Part shown: one piece after another, positions 34,581-43,211 of the stretch
How the letters are laid out: each line of letters starts with the position of its first letter
Numbering within the stretch: the first letter of the stretch is position 1
Assembly: GCF_900143005.1 (NCBI RefSeq)
Contig: NZ_FRCS01000002.1
Location: 124,001-188,000 of the forward strand
DNA from: Cryptosporangium aurantiacum
Lineage (GTDB): Bacteria > Actinomycetota > Actinomycetes > Mycobacteriales > Cryptosporangiaceae
DNA length: 64,000 bases
Direction of reading: 5' to 3'
The notes under the pieces: model-generated
What the model was told of the DNA's origin: nothing
What the model saw: the letters and a program-made list of their open reading frames with translations, nothing else
Database searches by the model: none
Program-made: the position numbers and the translations under genes

Positions 34581-35387
34581 ATGCTTGAGCCTGTGCCCGA
34601 AATCGCCCCGGTTTCTCCCGCCCCCGACGATGACGACCTCCCGCGCGCCGAGCGCGGTACGCCGGCGATCCAGGCGGTCGAGCGGGCCGCGACGATCCTC
34701 GGCGCGTTCAGCGTCGGACGTCCCCGGCTGAGCCTCAACGAGCTCACCGCTCGGCTGGGCACCAGCAAGGCCACCGCGCACCGGTACACCAAGGCCCTGC
34801 GCTCGGTGAACCTGCTCCGCTACGACGAGCGGGAGGCCCTGTACTCGCTCGGCCCCCAGGTGCTGACGCTGTCCGCCGCCGCGCGCGCCGGGCTGCCGAT
34901 CATCACGATCGCCGGCCCGTACATGGAAGAGCTGGTCCGCGAGGCGGGTGAAACCGTCGTGCTCTCGGTCTGGGACGGCGACACCGCGGTCGTCGTCCGG
35001 GTCGACGACAACACCGACCGCACGGTGCGGATCAGCGTCCGTACCGGCGCACGGCTGTCGATGTCCCGCTCGGCGCAGGGCCGCGTGTTCTGCGCGTTCC
35101 TGGCCGAGGACGAGGTCCCCGGGCTGGGGGCCCTGCTGCGCCGTAACCCGGAGCTCCGGCTGGAGCTGGAGACGATCCGGGAGAGCGGCATCTCGGTGAA
35201 CACTCCCACCGACAACGGCGTCCGCACGATCGCCGCGCCGGTGTTCCAGGACGCGCAGATCGTCGCCACGATGGCGATCGTCGGCACCACCGCCGCGGTG
35301 GCCGGTGACACCGACTCGCCGGCCGCGCAGTCCCTGCTCCGGGTGACGCGCTCGCTCACCCAGGAGCTGGGCGCCGGCTCGCTGTAG
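34581..35387 (+). CDS. IclR family transcriptional regulator
   Basis: A 268-aa protein from the ATG at 34581, which has AAAAAGGA upstream; a longer in-frame extension to 34410 would overlap the operator and Rieske start. The winged HTH lies at about 35-95 (LSLNELTARLGTSKATAHRYTKAL), and the effector-binding IclR domain at about 110-260. IclR proteins govern aromatic catabolic operons as repressors or activators. It is divergent from the Rieske operon and probably controls it and its own gene. The effector is unknown. Confidence 0.92.
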   Translation: MLEPVPEIAPVSPAPDDDDLPRAERGTPAIQAVERAATILGAFSVGRPRLSLNELTARLGTSKATAHRYTKALRSVNLLRYDEREALYSLGPQVLTLSAAARAGLPIITIAGPYMEELVREAGETVVLSVWDGDTAVVVRVDDNTDRTVRISVRTGARLSMSRSAQGRVFCAFLAEDEVPGLGALLRRNPELRLELETIRESGISVNTPTDNGVRTIAAPVFQDAQIVATMAIVGTTAAVAGDTDSPAAQSLLRVTRSLTQELGAGSL

Positions 35388-35392
35388 GGCCC

Positions 35393-35442
35393 GAGCGGTG
35401 TCAAATCCTGGTCGTGGGAGCGACCGGGATTTGCCACCGCTC
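35393..35442. terminator. Long bidirectional hairpin between IclR and P450 genes
   Basis: Three perfectly pairing blocks, GAGCGGTG/CACCGCTC, CAAATCC/GGATTTG and GGTCG/CGACC, are separated by single-base irregularities around a TGGGAG loop. Total stem is about 20 bp. It starts 6 nt after the IclR stop and ends 14 nt before the P450 stop on the other strand. Position and symmetry indicate a shared terminator for the convergent genes, without a T-tract. Confidence 0.8.
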
Positions 35443-35455
35443 CAACGGTCGGCGC

Positions 35456-37639
35456 TCACAGGTCCAGGCTCAGCCGGTCGGTCGCACACCGGCTGACGCA
35501 GATCATCATCGTGCTGCCGCCGGCGCGCTCGGCCTCGGACAGGATGCTGTCCCGGTGCTCGGCCGCGCCGGCCAGCACCCGGGTCTCGCACGAGCCGCAG
35601 TACCCCTCTTCGCAGTCGTACGGCACCCCGGGGACGACGTCCCGGATCGCTTCGAGCAGCGTGCGGTTCGCCGGGACGCGGAGCGTGTGTCCGGCGCGAA
35701 CCAGCGTCACCTCGAAAGCGCGCGCGTCGGCCGGGATCGGGGCCACCCGGTCGGCGCCACCGCCGGTGAACCGCTCGACGTGCAGCTCCAGGTCGCCGAC
35801 CGTGTTCTCCACCGCGGTCAGCAGCCCTTCGGGGCCGCAGCAGTAGACCTTGGTGCCTTCCGGTGCCGCAGCGAACGTCCCGGCCAGGTCCGGGTGGCCG
35901 AACTCGTCCTGCGGCACCAGCCGGACGCGGTCGCCGTACTGCTCGTGCAGCGCCGACGCGAACGCCATCGACGCCCGGGTACGGCCGCCGTAGAGCAGCG
36001 TCCAGTCCGCGCCACGGGCGTCCGCGGCCCGCACCATCGCGCTGATCGGCGTGATGCCGATGCCGCCGGCGACGAACAGATACCGCTCGGCGTCGACCAG
36101 CGGGAAGTGGTTCTTCGGCCCCCGGACGCGCAGCGTGGCGCCGGGCGTCAGCACCTCGTGCACCTCCGCCGAGCCACCGCGCCCGGCCGGTTCGCGGAGC
36201 ACCGCTACCTGGTAGGACTCCCGGTCGGCCGGGTCGCCGGTCAGCGAGTACTGCCGGACCTTGCCGGACGGAAGGATCAGGTCCAGGTGCGCGCCGGGCT
36301 CCCACGACGGGAGTTCACCGTCGCCGACCAGGCGCAGCGAGACCACGCCGTCCGCGATCGGTGTCACCGCGTCGAGCGTCAGGACCTGCACGTCCAGGCC
36401 GGTCGTGGTCTTCGGGGCCGGGGTGCCGCGCTTGCGCCCCGGCGTGAACGTCACCGGGATCGCGTCCCAGCCGGACTGGTTGCCCCAGGACTCGGTGGGC
36501 GTGGCGGGCTCGGTGAGCCGGTAGTCCGGGAACCGTTCGAGGACCTGGGTGATCATCTCGCGGAACATCGCCCTGGCCAGGTGCGCGCCCGCGCAGCGGT
36601 GGGACCCGATGCCGAAGCTCAGGTGACCGCGCGGGTCACGGTCGAGGATGACGCGGTCCGGGTCCGGAAACACCTCGGGGTCGTGGTTCGCCGCGATCCA
36701 CGGGATCAGCACCCGCTCGCCGTGCGCGACCGGGCAGCCGCCGATCGTCGTGTCGGTCATGACCGTGCGCGCCATCGACTGGGACGGGGCGAACTTGCGG
36801 AGGAACTCCTCGGTCGCGACGTCGAGCAGCGCCGGCTCGCGGATCAAGCGCGCCCGGTCCTCGGGGTGGTTCGCGAGGTGCACGAGCGTCGAGCCGGTGA
36901 GCGACGTCGTGGTGTCGACGCCGCCGGCCACCAGCAAGAAGATCACCGACGCCAGCTCGTCGTCGGAGAACGCCTTACCGTGCGCGACCAGCCAGGAGAT
37001 CGCGTCGTCCTTCGGGTCTTCCCGGCGGTCGTGCATGAGCTGGAAGATCCGGTCGCCCATGAAGCCGAGCGCCGCGCCGCCGCGCTGTTCCCGCTCGCTG
37101 CCCGGGATCGCCGCGAACAGGTCGTGGATCGGACCGGCCAGCCGCTTCCAGTCCTCACGCGGGAACCCGAGCCAGTCGAGCGTCACCGCGGTCGGGACCG
37201 GGTTCGTCAGCTGGTGGACCAGGTCCGCGCTGCCGTCCTCGATGAACGCGTCGATGACCTCGGTGACGTGTTTCGCGATCATCGGGACCAGCGCCTCGAC
37301 CGCCGACCGGCTGAGCAGCGGGTTGATCAGCTCGCGGTACGGCGTCGACTGCGGCGGGTCGAGCTCGATCGGGTACTGCGGGAGGGCCTTGCTCTCCGGG
37401 ATGACGAACGCGATGCCGTCGATGTCGTTACGAGCCGACGAGAACGTCGCGTCGTCGCGGGCGATCCGGGTGATGTCGTCGTACCGGGTGGTCACCCAGT
37501 GGCCGCCGTAGGACTCGGTCCAGGCGACCGGAGACTTGTCCCGGAGTTCTGCGTACTGACGCACCGGGTCGATCGTGAACTCCGGGGCGTGGTGGTCGAA
37601 TTCGACCACAGGACGTGCTGCTTCCACTGCCATCTCCAC
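35456..37639 (-). CDS. Self-sufficient cytochrome P450-reductase-ferredoxin fusion
   Basis: A 727-aa fusion. P450 domain (1-400): I-helix AGGVDTT (238-244), ExxR in TEEFLRKF, and heme-Cys349 in FGIGSHRCAG. Reductase domain (about 412-630): RQYSLTG (462-468, flavin) and GGIGITP (525-531, NAD(P)H). C-terminal plant-type [2Fe-2S] domain (about 640-727) with Cys676, Cys681, Cys684 and Cys714. This is the phthalate-dioxygenase-reductase-like fusion known from P450RhF/CYP116B. It needs no separate redox partner. The substrate is unknown; it is a single gene inside the catabolic cluster. Confidence 0.94.
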   Translation of the reverse strand: MEMAVEAARPVVEFDHHAPEFTIDPVRQYAELRDKSPVAWTESYGGHWVTTRYDDITRIARDDATFSSARNDIDGIAFVIPESKALPQYPIELDPPQSTPYRELINPLLSRSAVEALVPMIAKHVTEVIDAFIEDGSADLVHQLTNPVPTAVTLDWLGFPREDWKRLAGPIHDLFAAIPGSEREQRGGAALGFMGDRIFQLMHDRREDPKDDAISWLVAHGKAFSDDELASVIFLLVAGGVDTTTSLTGSTLVHLANHPEDRARLIREPALLDVATEEFLRKFAPSQSMARTVMTDTTIGGCPVAHGERVLIPWIAANHDPEVFPDPDRVILDRDPRGHLSFGIGSHRCAGAHLARAMFREMITQVLERFPDYRLTEPATPTESWGNQSGWDAIPVTFTPGRKRGTPAPKTTTGLDVQVLTLDAVTPIADGVVSLRLVGDGELPSWEPGAHLDLILPSGKVRQYSLTGDPADRESYQVAVLREPAGRGGSAEVHEVLTPGATLRVRGPKNHFPLVDAERYLFVAGGIGITPISAMVRAADARGADWTLLYGGRTRASMAFASALHEQYGDRVRLVPQDEFGHPDLAGTFAAAPEGTKVYCCGPEGLLTAVENTVGDLELHVERFTGGGADRVAPIPADARAFEVTLVRAGHTLRVPANRTLLEAIRDVVPGVPYDCEEGYCGSCETRVLAGAAEHRDSILSEAERAGGSTMMICVSRCATDRLSLDL

Positions 37640-37922
37640 GGCATCTGAAGCTTGGTGCGCGGTGTTTGCCCCGGCCGCGCCACCGGAGTGCCTTCACGTT
37701 AAGGGGAGCCCGTTCAGGCGTCAATCTCTCCGAGACAACGTCCCGCAATGTGTTTCCGTTCTGCGTCCCCGCAGGTCAGAGCCTTCATTCGGACGCCACG
37801 AAGCGCGCCTCCGCAGGTAGCGCGCGCAATAAACGTTTCACATACATGCGTGTGCCAGCACAAGCGCGAAGCACTTTTGTTGTTCTGAGCTGGAGCCCGC
37901 CCAGGGCGGCGCTGGCCGCCCA
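37640..37922. other. Intergenic region upstream of P450 fusion
   Basis: No open frame here looks coding. The part near the P450 start contains ATCTCTCCGAGAC at 37724-37736, an ATCTC-N3-GAGAC dyad like those at other cluster promoters. It should carry the P450 promoter, though I cannot assign -35 and -10 boxes with confidence. Confidence 0.5.
37905..37920 (-). terminator. Short GC hairpin after alcohol dehydrogenase gene
   Basis: GGCGGC, loop GCTG, GCCGCC forms a 6-bp stem immediately beyond the stop codon of the minus-strand alcohol dehydrogenase gene. No T-tract follows, so termination is a guess from position. Confidence 0.35.
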
Positions 37923-39002
37923 CTAGAACGTGAGCACAGCTTTGATGATGTCGCCGCGCTTGGTGGCGGCGGCGGCTTCGTTGATGTCGGCGAACGCGTA
38001 GTGCGCGATCAGCTTCTCCACCGGGAAACGACCGGCCGCCTGCCAGGCCAGCAACTGCGGCACGAGCACCTGCGGCACCGCGCTCCCGGAGATCACGCCG
38101 GTGACCGTCCGCCCGTTGAGCAGCGTCCGCCACTCGATCTCGACGTTCTCGCTCGGGCCCACGCCGACGACCGCGCAGGTCCCCCGCGTGTGCAGCGCGG
38201 CGACCGCGTCCTTGACGACGTCCGCGCGGCCGGTGGTGTCGACCGACCCGTCGAGGCCGTCCGGCACGATCGCCCGGATCCGCTCGGCGACGTCACCCTC
38301 GCGGGAGTCGAGGACGTGGGTGGCGCCGACCTCCTGCGCGGTCTGGAGGCGCCCGGGGCTCACGTCGACCGCGATCACGGTCTGCGCACCCGACGCGGCC
38401 GCCGCCATCACCGATGCCAGCCCGACCGCGCCCGCGCCGAACACCGCGATCGCGCTCTCCGGTCCGGGCTTCAGGATGTTGACGATCGTCCCCGCGCCGG
38501 TCATGAACCCGCACCCGAACGGACCGGCGTTCCGCAGGTCGGCGGACTCCGGCAGCTTGACGACGCTGCGGACGTTGACCACCGCGTGAGTGGCGAACGA
38601 CGACTGGCCGAGGAAGTGCCCGTACACCGGCTGACCGTCGATCCGCAGCGCCGAGGAGCCGTCCGGCCGCGCGCCGGCGAAGTTCAGCGCGTCGAACTGC
38701 GCGCAGTACGACGGCGACGCGGTCCGGCACTGCTTGCAGACGCCGCAGGAGGTGAACGCGAGCGCCACCGGGTCGCCCGGCTTCAGGTCGGTCACGCCGG
38801 CGCCGACCGCCTCGACCACCCCGGCGCCCTCGTGGCCGAGGACGGCGTCGGTCGGCAGGAAGGTGGCGAAGTGCAGGTCGGTGGCGCAGATCCCGACGCT
38901 GCTCAGCCGCACCAGCACCTCGTCGGCTCGGGGTTCGTCGAGCTGCGCGGGGCGCAGTTCGAAGCTTGCTGACGCGGTCACGGCGGCGACGGTGATGTCC
39001 AC
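37923..39002 (-). CDS. Zinc-dependent alcohol dehydrogenase (aryl-alcohol type)
   Basis: I chose the GTG at 39002: GGAG lies 6 nt upstream and the N-terminus VDITVAAVT aligns with family starts such as MKITAAVV. An ATG at 39038 is possible but lies in the operator-like region. The 359-aa protein has catalytic zinc ligands Cys39 and His57 (GHEGAG), structural zinc Cys86/89/92/100, and an NAD fold GAGAVGLASVMAA. It oxidises an alcohol to an aldehyde, or glutathione/mycothiol-type adducts. It is divergent from an aldehyde dehydrogenase gene, so the two probably act in sequence. Confidence 0.92.
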   Translation of the reverse strand: MDITVAAVTASASFELRPAQLDEPRADEVLVRLSSVGICATDLHFATFLPTDAVLGHEGAGVVEAVGAGVTDLKPGDPVALAFTSCGVCKQCRTASPSYCAQFDALNFAGARPDGSSALRIDGQPVYGHFLGQSSFATHAVVNVRSVVKLPESADLRNAGPFGCGFMTGAGTIVNILKPGPESAIAVFGAGAVGLASVMAAAASGAQTVIAVDVSPGRLQTAQEVGATHVLDSREGDVAERIRAIVPDGLDGSVDTTGRADVVKDAVAALHTRGTCAVVGVGPSENVEIEWRTLLNGRTVTGVISGSAVPQVLVPQLLAWQAAGRFPVEKLIAHYAFADINEAAAATKRGDIIKAVLTF

Positions 39003-39015
39003 GGGGATCTCCGAT

Positions 39016-39044
39016 ATCTCACTATGGCGAGACGGCATCTTGAC
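39016..39044. promoter_or_regulatory. Operator-like region between ADH and ALDH genes
   Basis: This region contains ATCTC-N8-GAGAC (39016-39033) and an overlapping arm pair GGCGAGAC-GGC-ATCTTGAC (39026-39044) that resembles the Rieske-promoter dyad. It lies between divergent alcohol and aldehyde dehydrogenase starts and could control both. The assignment rests on similarity by eye only. Confidence 0.35.
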
Positions 39045-39075
39045 TTCCGAGATAGTAGACGTCAAGACTCGCTGC

Positions 39076-40527
39076 ATGAGCGTGCTCGACGTCCCGGACA
39101 ACCGACTTCTCATCGGCGGAACCTGGCGGTCGCCCGCCTCCGGTGACGCCCTGCCGGTGCTCGACCCGGCAACGCAGAAGCCGTTCCACTCCTCCGCGCG
39201 AGCCACCGCGGCCGATGTGGACGCCGCCGTGGCCGCCGCCCGCGAGGCCTACGACGGCTGGTCACGGATGAACCCGTCGGACCGCGGCGCGATCCTCGGA
39301 CGGTGGTCCCAGCTCGTCTTCGAGCACGTCGAGGAACTCGCCCGGTACGAGGCACAGGACGTCGGCAAACCGCTGTCCGATGCCCGGACCAACATCTTCA
39401 TCGCCGGCAGCATCCTCGGCTACTTCGCCGGTGCTGCCGACAAACTGCACGGTGCGACGCTACCGTCCCGTTCGCCGGACAACACGGGCTTCACGCTGCG
39501 TGAGCCCCTCGGCGTCTGCGCGCTGGTGATCGCGTGGAACGTCCCGGCGATCCTGATGATGGCGGACGCCGCTCCGGCGCTCGCCGCGGGCAACACGGTT
39601 GTGCTCAAGCCCTCCGAGTACGCGCCGATGAGCCCGCTCGCGCTGGCCGCGCTGGCCACCGAAGCAGGGCTCCCACCGGGCGTTCTGAACGTCGTCACGG
39701 GGTTGGGTCCGGAGGCGGGCCAGCCGCTGACCTCACACCCGGGTATCAACCACATCAGCTTCGTCGGCTCGTCCGCGACCGGCCGCGCGATCATGGCCTC
39801 GGCGGCGAAGAACCTGGTCCCGGTCAAGCTCGAGCTCGGCGGAAAGTCACCGAACGTAGTTTTCGCCGACGCCGACCTGGACGCGGCGGTGCCCGCGATC
39901 CTCGAGTCGATCGTCGAGAACGCCGGGCAGAACTGCTACGCGGGCTCGCGCCTGCTGATCGAAGAGCCCGTCTATGACGAGGTCGTGGCGCGGCTCGCGG
40001 CGGCGATGGAGGCGGTGAAGTCCGGTCCGTGGCACGAGGACCTGGACATGGGGCCGCTCGTGAACGGGATCCAGCACGAGCGGGTGGCGGGCTTCCTGCA
40101 GGGCGGCGTGGCCTCCGGCGCGCGGGTGGTCACCGGCGGGCCCGGCTCGGCCGACGGCTGGTACGTGCGGCCGACGCTGTTCGACCAGGTGACGCCGGAC
40201 ATGCCGATCGTCCGCGAGGAGATCTTCGGGCCGGTGCTCGCCGCCGAGTCGTTCCGCACCGCCAGGGAGGCCGTCGAGCGGGTGAACGCCACCCCGTACG
40301 GCCTGCTGGTGAGCGTCTGGACGAACGACCTGTCGCGGGCGCTGCGGGTGACCCGCGAGGTGCGCTCGGGCCAGGTCTCGGTCAACGAGTTCGCGAACTC
40401 GGCGATCATCGGCTTCCCGTTCAACCTGGCCAAGGAGAGCGGCTTCAGCCAGGGCGGCGGCTACGAGGCGATGAAGGAGTACACGTCGGAGAAGGCCGTG
40501 ACAATCAAGATGCGGCCGCTCGACTGA
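39076..40527 (+). CDS. NAD(P)-dependent aldehyde dehydrogenase
   Basis: A 483-aa ALDH superfamily enzyme. Catalytic Cys287 (NAGQNCYAGSR) and general-base Glu253 (LELGGKSPN) are in place. The coenzyme region includes GVCALVIAWNVPAILM and KPSEYAPMSPLAL. It oxidises an aldehyde to the acid. The ATG at 39076 has no clear ribosome-binding site. It is divergent from the alcohol dehydrogenase, giving an alcohol-to-acid pair that could process side chains or the aldehyde released by the HpaI-type aldolase. Confidence 0.94.
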   Translation: MSVLDVPDNRLLIGGTWRSPASGDALPVLDPATQKPFHSSARATAADVDAAVAAAREAYDGWSRMNPSDRGAILGRWSQLVFEHVEELARYEAQDVGKPLSDARTNIFIAGSILGYFAGAADKLHGATLPSRSPDNTGFTLREPLGVCALVIAWNVPAILMMADAAPALAAGNTVVLKPSEYAPMSPLALAALATEAGLPPGVLNVVTGLGPEAGQPLTSHPGINHISFVGSSATGRAIMASAAKNLVPVKLELGGKSPNVVFADADLDAAVPAILESIVENAGQNCYAGSRLLIEEPVYDEVVARLAAAMEAVKSGPWHEDLDMGPLVNGIQHERVAGFLQGGVASGARVVTGGPGSADGWYVRPTLFDQVTPDMPIVREEIFGPVLAAESFRTAREAVERVNATPYGLLVSVWTNDLSRALRVTREVRSGQVSVNEFANSAIIGFPFNLAKESGFSQGGGYEAMKEYTSEKAVTIKMRPLD

Positions 40528-40662
40528 GCTGCTCCCGCGCCGGCTGACCACTGGTGCGCGGAGCCGGGGGCCGGACCTTGACTCCGGCCTCCTGCGCCGG
40601 GGCGCAACGGCGCGACCCGGCGCCACTTCGAGCCTGCGAGGAGGGACTGTCCGGGTCCGGCG

Positions 40663-41955
40663 TCAGAAATCAGCTGGTGCCGACGGACGGACGAGCGCGA
40701 GCAGTTCGGCGGCGGCGCGATCGGCGGCGTTGCGGCCGTCCGACTCGTCGCGCAGCCGGCGGGACGCCGCGGCGAATCCCGGCTCGGCCAGCACCCGGCG
40801 GACGCCGTTCCGGATCGCCTCCCCGGTCGGCGTCTGCGTCCGCAGGTTCACCCCGACGCCCGACCACGCCACCCGCGCCGAGATCTCCACCTTGTCCTCG
40901 GTCTTACCGGCGACCACCAGCGGCAGCCCGTGCGCGATCGCGAGCTGGACCGTCCCGAAGCCGCCGTTGGTGACGACCGCCGACGCGTGCCGGAACAGCT
41001 CACCGAACGGGACGTACCGCTCGACCCGCGCGTTCGGCGGGATCGGCTCGAGGATCGACGGCTCGGCACCGCCGGTCACCGCGACGACCAGCACGTCCTC
41101 ACTGCTCAGAGCGTCCAGGGCCGGGCGCAGCAGCTGCTGCGGGTCGGTGGCGACGGTTCCCTGGGTGACGACGACGACCGGGCGGTGTGAGGTCACGACC
41201 TCGTCCCACCACGCGGGCGGCGTCGAGTTCGTCGGCGGCACCGGATCCGGGTGCCCCACGAAGCGCACCCAGGACGGCAGGTCCCGCCGCGGGTACTCGA
41301 AGCCGGCGGGCGACAGCTGCAGGTACCGGCCGGGCGGCGTCCCGACCTCCAGCGCGGTCCGGCCGCGAGGAGCCAGCCCCAGCGCCCGTCGCTGGATGTC
41401 CAGGTAGCCCGCGGTCGGCGCGAACAGCGTCTTGCGGGTCACGAAGTTCAGGAACCGGTTGCGGAACCGTCCCAGCGGGCCCTTCGCCGGTGGCAGGCCG
41501 AGACCGAACGGCCCGGCGTCGACGCTGGGGAACGTCAGCGCGGTGATCCCGTAGGTCGCGAACGGCGGTCCGCCCAGCTCGTGCACCAGCGGGGCCGCCA
41601 GCAGCCCGGTGTCCGCGACCAGGACATCGGCGGGCTCGGCGGCGAGCACCGCCTGCAGGTGCCTGGCCTGCTCGGCCACCGGCGCGATGAACAGGTGCTC
41701 GAGGTCGAACAGGAACTTCTTGACGCCGTTGTGCCGCAGGCGTTCGGGAAACATCTCGTCGGTCGGCCGCAGGCTGTGGTCGTGCTCGGCCGGCCACGGC
41801 ACGTACTCCGCACCGAGCCGGGTGATCGTGTCCTCGAATCCTCGCCCGGTCGTGAACCGGACCCGGTGCCCGGCGTCGACAAGCGCGCGGACCAGCGGAT
41901 AAGCCGGATGGACGTGCCCGGCGGCCGGGGTGGCGGCGAACAGGAAACGTGCCAC
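40663..41955 (-). CDS. MGT/UGT-type glycosyltransferase
   Basis: A 430-aa GT-B glycosyltransferase from the GTG at 41955 (AAGGA 9 nt upstream). N-terminal acceptor domain starts ARFLFAATPAAGHVHPAYPLV; the C-terminal donor domain has VVVTQGTVATDP near 278 and the donor-binding segment HASAVVTNGGFGTVQLA near 338. It resembles macrolide-inactivating and secondary-metabolite glycosyltransferases using UDP-sugars. A TetR gene is divergent with a 137-nt gap, so induction by a small-molecule acceptor is likely. The acceptor is unknown. Confidence 0.9.
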   Translation of the reverse strand: MARFLFAATPAAGHVHPAYPLVRALVDAGHRVRFTTGRGFEDTITRLGAEYVPWPAEHDHSLRPTDEMFPERLRHNGVKKFLFDLEHLFIAPVAEQARHLQAVLAAEPADVLVADTGLLAAPLVHELGGPPFATYGITALTFPSVDAGPFGLGLPPAKGPLGRFRNRFLNFVTRKTLFAPTAGYLDIQRRALGLAPRGRTALEVGTPPGRYLQLSPAGFEYPRRDLPSWVRFVGHPDPVPPTNSTPPAWWDEVVTSHRPVVVVTQGTVATDPQQLLRPALDALSSEDVLVVAVTGGAEPSILEPIPPNARVERYVPFGELFRHASAVVTNGGFGTVQLAIAHGLPLVVAGKTEDKVEISARVAWSGVGVNLRTQTPTGEAIRNGVRRVLAEPGFAAASRRLRDESDGRNAADRAAAELLALVRPSAPADF

Positions 41956-42092
41956 TTCTGGTGATCCTTTCGGGAGGGTGCGGCCCGTGTCACATCGCCG
42001 ACTGTCCGTGGAGCGGCCGGGGCCTACCTTCGACGATGGGTGACCGCCGGGACGGTGACCAGCTCTGCCGGGGATCGCTGGAGGAACTCGCC

Positions 42093-42704
42093 ATGTCGTT
42101 CGGAAAACCGGGACGTCCGCCCGAGGACCGGACGCTGCGCCGCCGCCAGATCTACCTCGCGATCGCACCGCTCATCGAGCAGGTCGGCTACCGCGGGCTG
42201 AGCATGAAGGCCGCCGCCCGCGCCGCGCATCTCTCGATCGGCGGGCTCTACCACTACTTCCCCACCAAGCGGGACCTCGTCCTGCACCCGCTGACCACCG
42301 ACTTCGGCAGCCGCTACTGCACGGATCTGAACGCCCGGTACGCCGCGCTCCTGCACACCGACCCGGAGCGCTACGCCCGCCTCAAGATCCGCGGCACCGC
42401 ACGGGTGATGATGGCCGCCCGCCCGGCGGTGCTCGCGGCCGTGGAGATGGGCCTGGAGGCCTACCGGTCGACGGTCGAGACCGGCCTGTCCCACGGGTTG
42501 CTGGCGTTCGAGAGCGCGGTCGGGCATCTCGAACCGACCTTCGACGCCGACACGATCCACACGATGAGCCGGTCGATGCGCCGGATCCTGATGGCCGCGG
42601 TGCTGGATCGGACGACGACCGAGGCGGAGGTCGCCGCCGACCTCGAGCTCGTGTTCGACGCACATCTGGACCGCTCCCGCCGGGCGGCAACCGCGGTCGC
42701 TTGA
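42093..42704 (+). CDS. TetR family transcriptional regulator
   Basis: A 203-aa protein from the ATG at 42093, where GGAGGAA lies 7 nt upstream; upstream in-frame starts lack one. Residues about 15-62 form the TetR HTH (LSMKAAARAAHLSIGGLYHYF), with the ligand-binding helices after. It probably represses the divergent glycosyltransferase gene and itself. The effector is unknown. Confidence 0.9.
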   Translation: MSFGKPGRPPEDRTLRRRQIYLAIAPLIEQVGYRGLSMKAAARAAHLSIGGLYHYFPTKRDLVLHPLTTDFGSRYCTDLNARYAALLHTDPERYARLKIRGTARVMMAARPAVLAAVEMGLEAYRSTVETGLSHGLLAFESAVGHLEPTFDADTIHTMSRSMRRILMAAVLDRTTTEAEVAADLELVFDAHLDRSRRAATAVA

Positions 42705-42745
42705 CCGCCCGAATGCCGAATCTGCGGCGAAGGGCCATTATCGGA

Positions 42746-42759
42746 ACCGCATGTGCGGT
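42746..42759. promoter_or_regulatory. Dyad before molybdate operon
   Basis: ACCGCA-TG-TGCGGT is a perfect 6-bp inverted repeat 14 nt upstream of the HTH-Mop gene start. It could be that regulator's operator, blocking the molybdate uptake operon when molybdenum is sufficient. It does not match the E. coli ModE box. Confidence 0.35.
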
Positions 42760-42773
42760 GTTAACGTGGCGCG

Positions 42774-43193
42774 GTGCCGACGTACCGCATCAGCGAAGCC
42801 GCCGCCCTGCTGGGCGTCAGCGACGACACCGTCCGACGGTGGGCCGACGCGGGCAAGCTGCCGACCGTGAAGGGCCCCGGGTCACGGCTCGCGATCGACG
42901 GGGGTGACCTGGCGGCGTTCGCCACCGAGATCGCCGCTTCTCCCGATCGGCCGGCCGGGCTCGGCGCGCCGATCGTCGCCGAGTCCGCCCGCAACCGCTT
43001 CACCGGCATCGTCACCCGGGTCCTCCGCGACGGTGTGATGGCCCAGGTCGAGATCCAGGCCGGCCCGCATCGGGTGGTGTCGCTGATGAGCCGCGAGTCC
43101 GCCGACGAGCTCGGCCTGGAGCCCGGCGTCCTCGCCGTGGCCGCGGTGAAGTCCACGAACGTCGTCGTCGAGGTCCCCCGCCATCCCGCCTGA
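42774..43193 (+). CDS. HTH plus Mop/TOBE molybdate-responsive regulator
   Basis: A 139-aa protein with two domains. Residues 1-50 form an excisionase/MerR-type HTH (RISEAAALLGVSDDTVRRWADAG). Residues 68-135 form a single Mop/TOBE molybdate-binding domain (RNRFTGIVTRVLRDGVMAQVEI). It is the small actinobacterial counterpart of ModE. It starts with GTG. It lies 18 nt upstream of modA and should sense molybdate and regulate the operon. Confidence 0.88.
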   Translation: MPTYRISEAAALLGVSDDTVRRWADAGKLPTVKGPGSRLAIDGGDLAAFATEIAASPDRPAGLGAPIVAESARNRFTGIVTRVLRDGVMAQVEIQAGPHRVVSLMSRESADELGLEPGVLAVAAVKSTNVVVEVPRHPA

Positions 43194-43211
43194 CTTCCCC
43201 TGGAGGACGTT

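Noticed and set aside
38734-39075. N-terminal extension of the aldehyde dehydrogenase
   Set aside because: It lies antisense within the alcohol dehydrogenase gene; the family N-terminus begins at the ATG at 39076.
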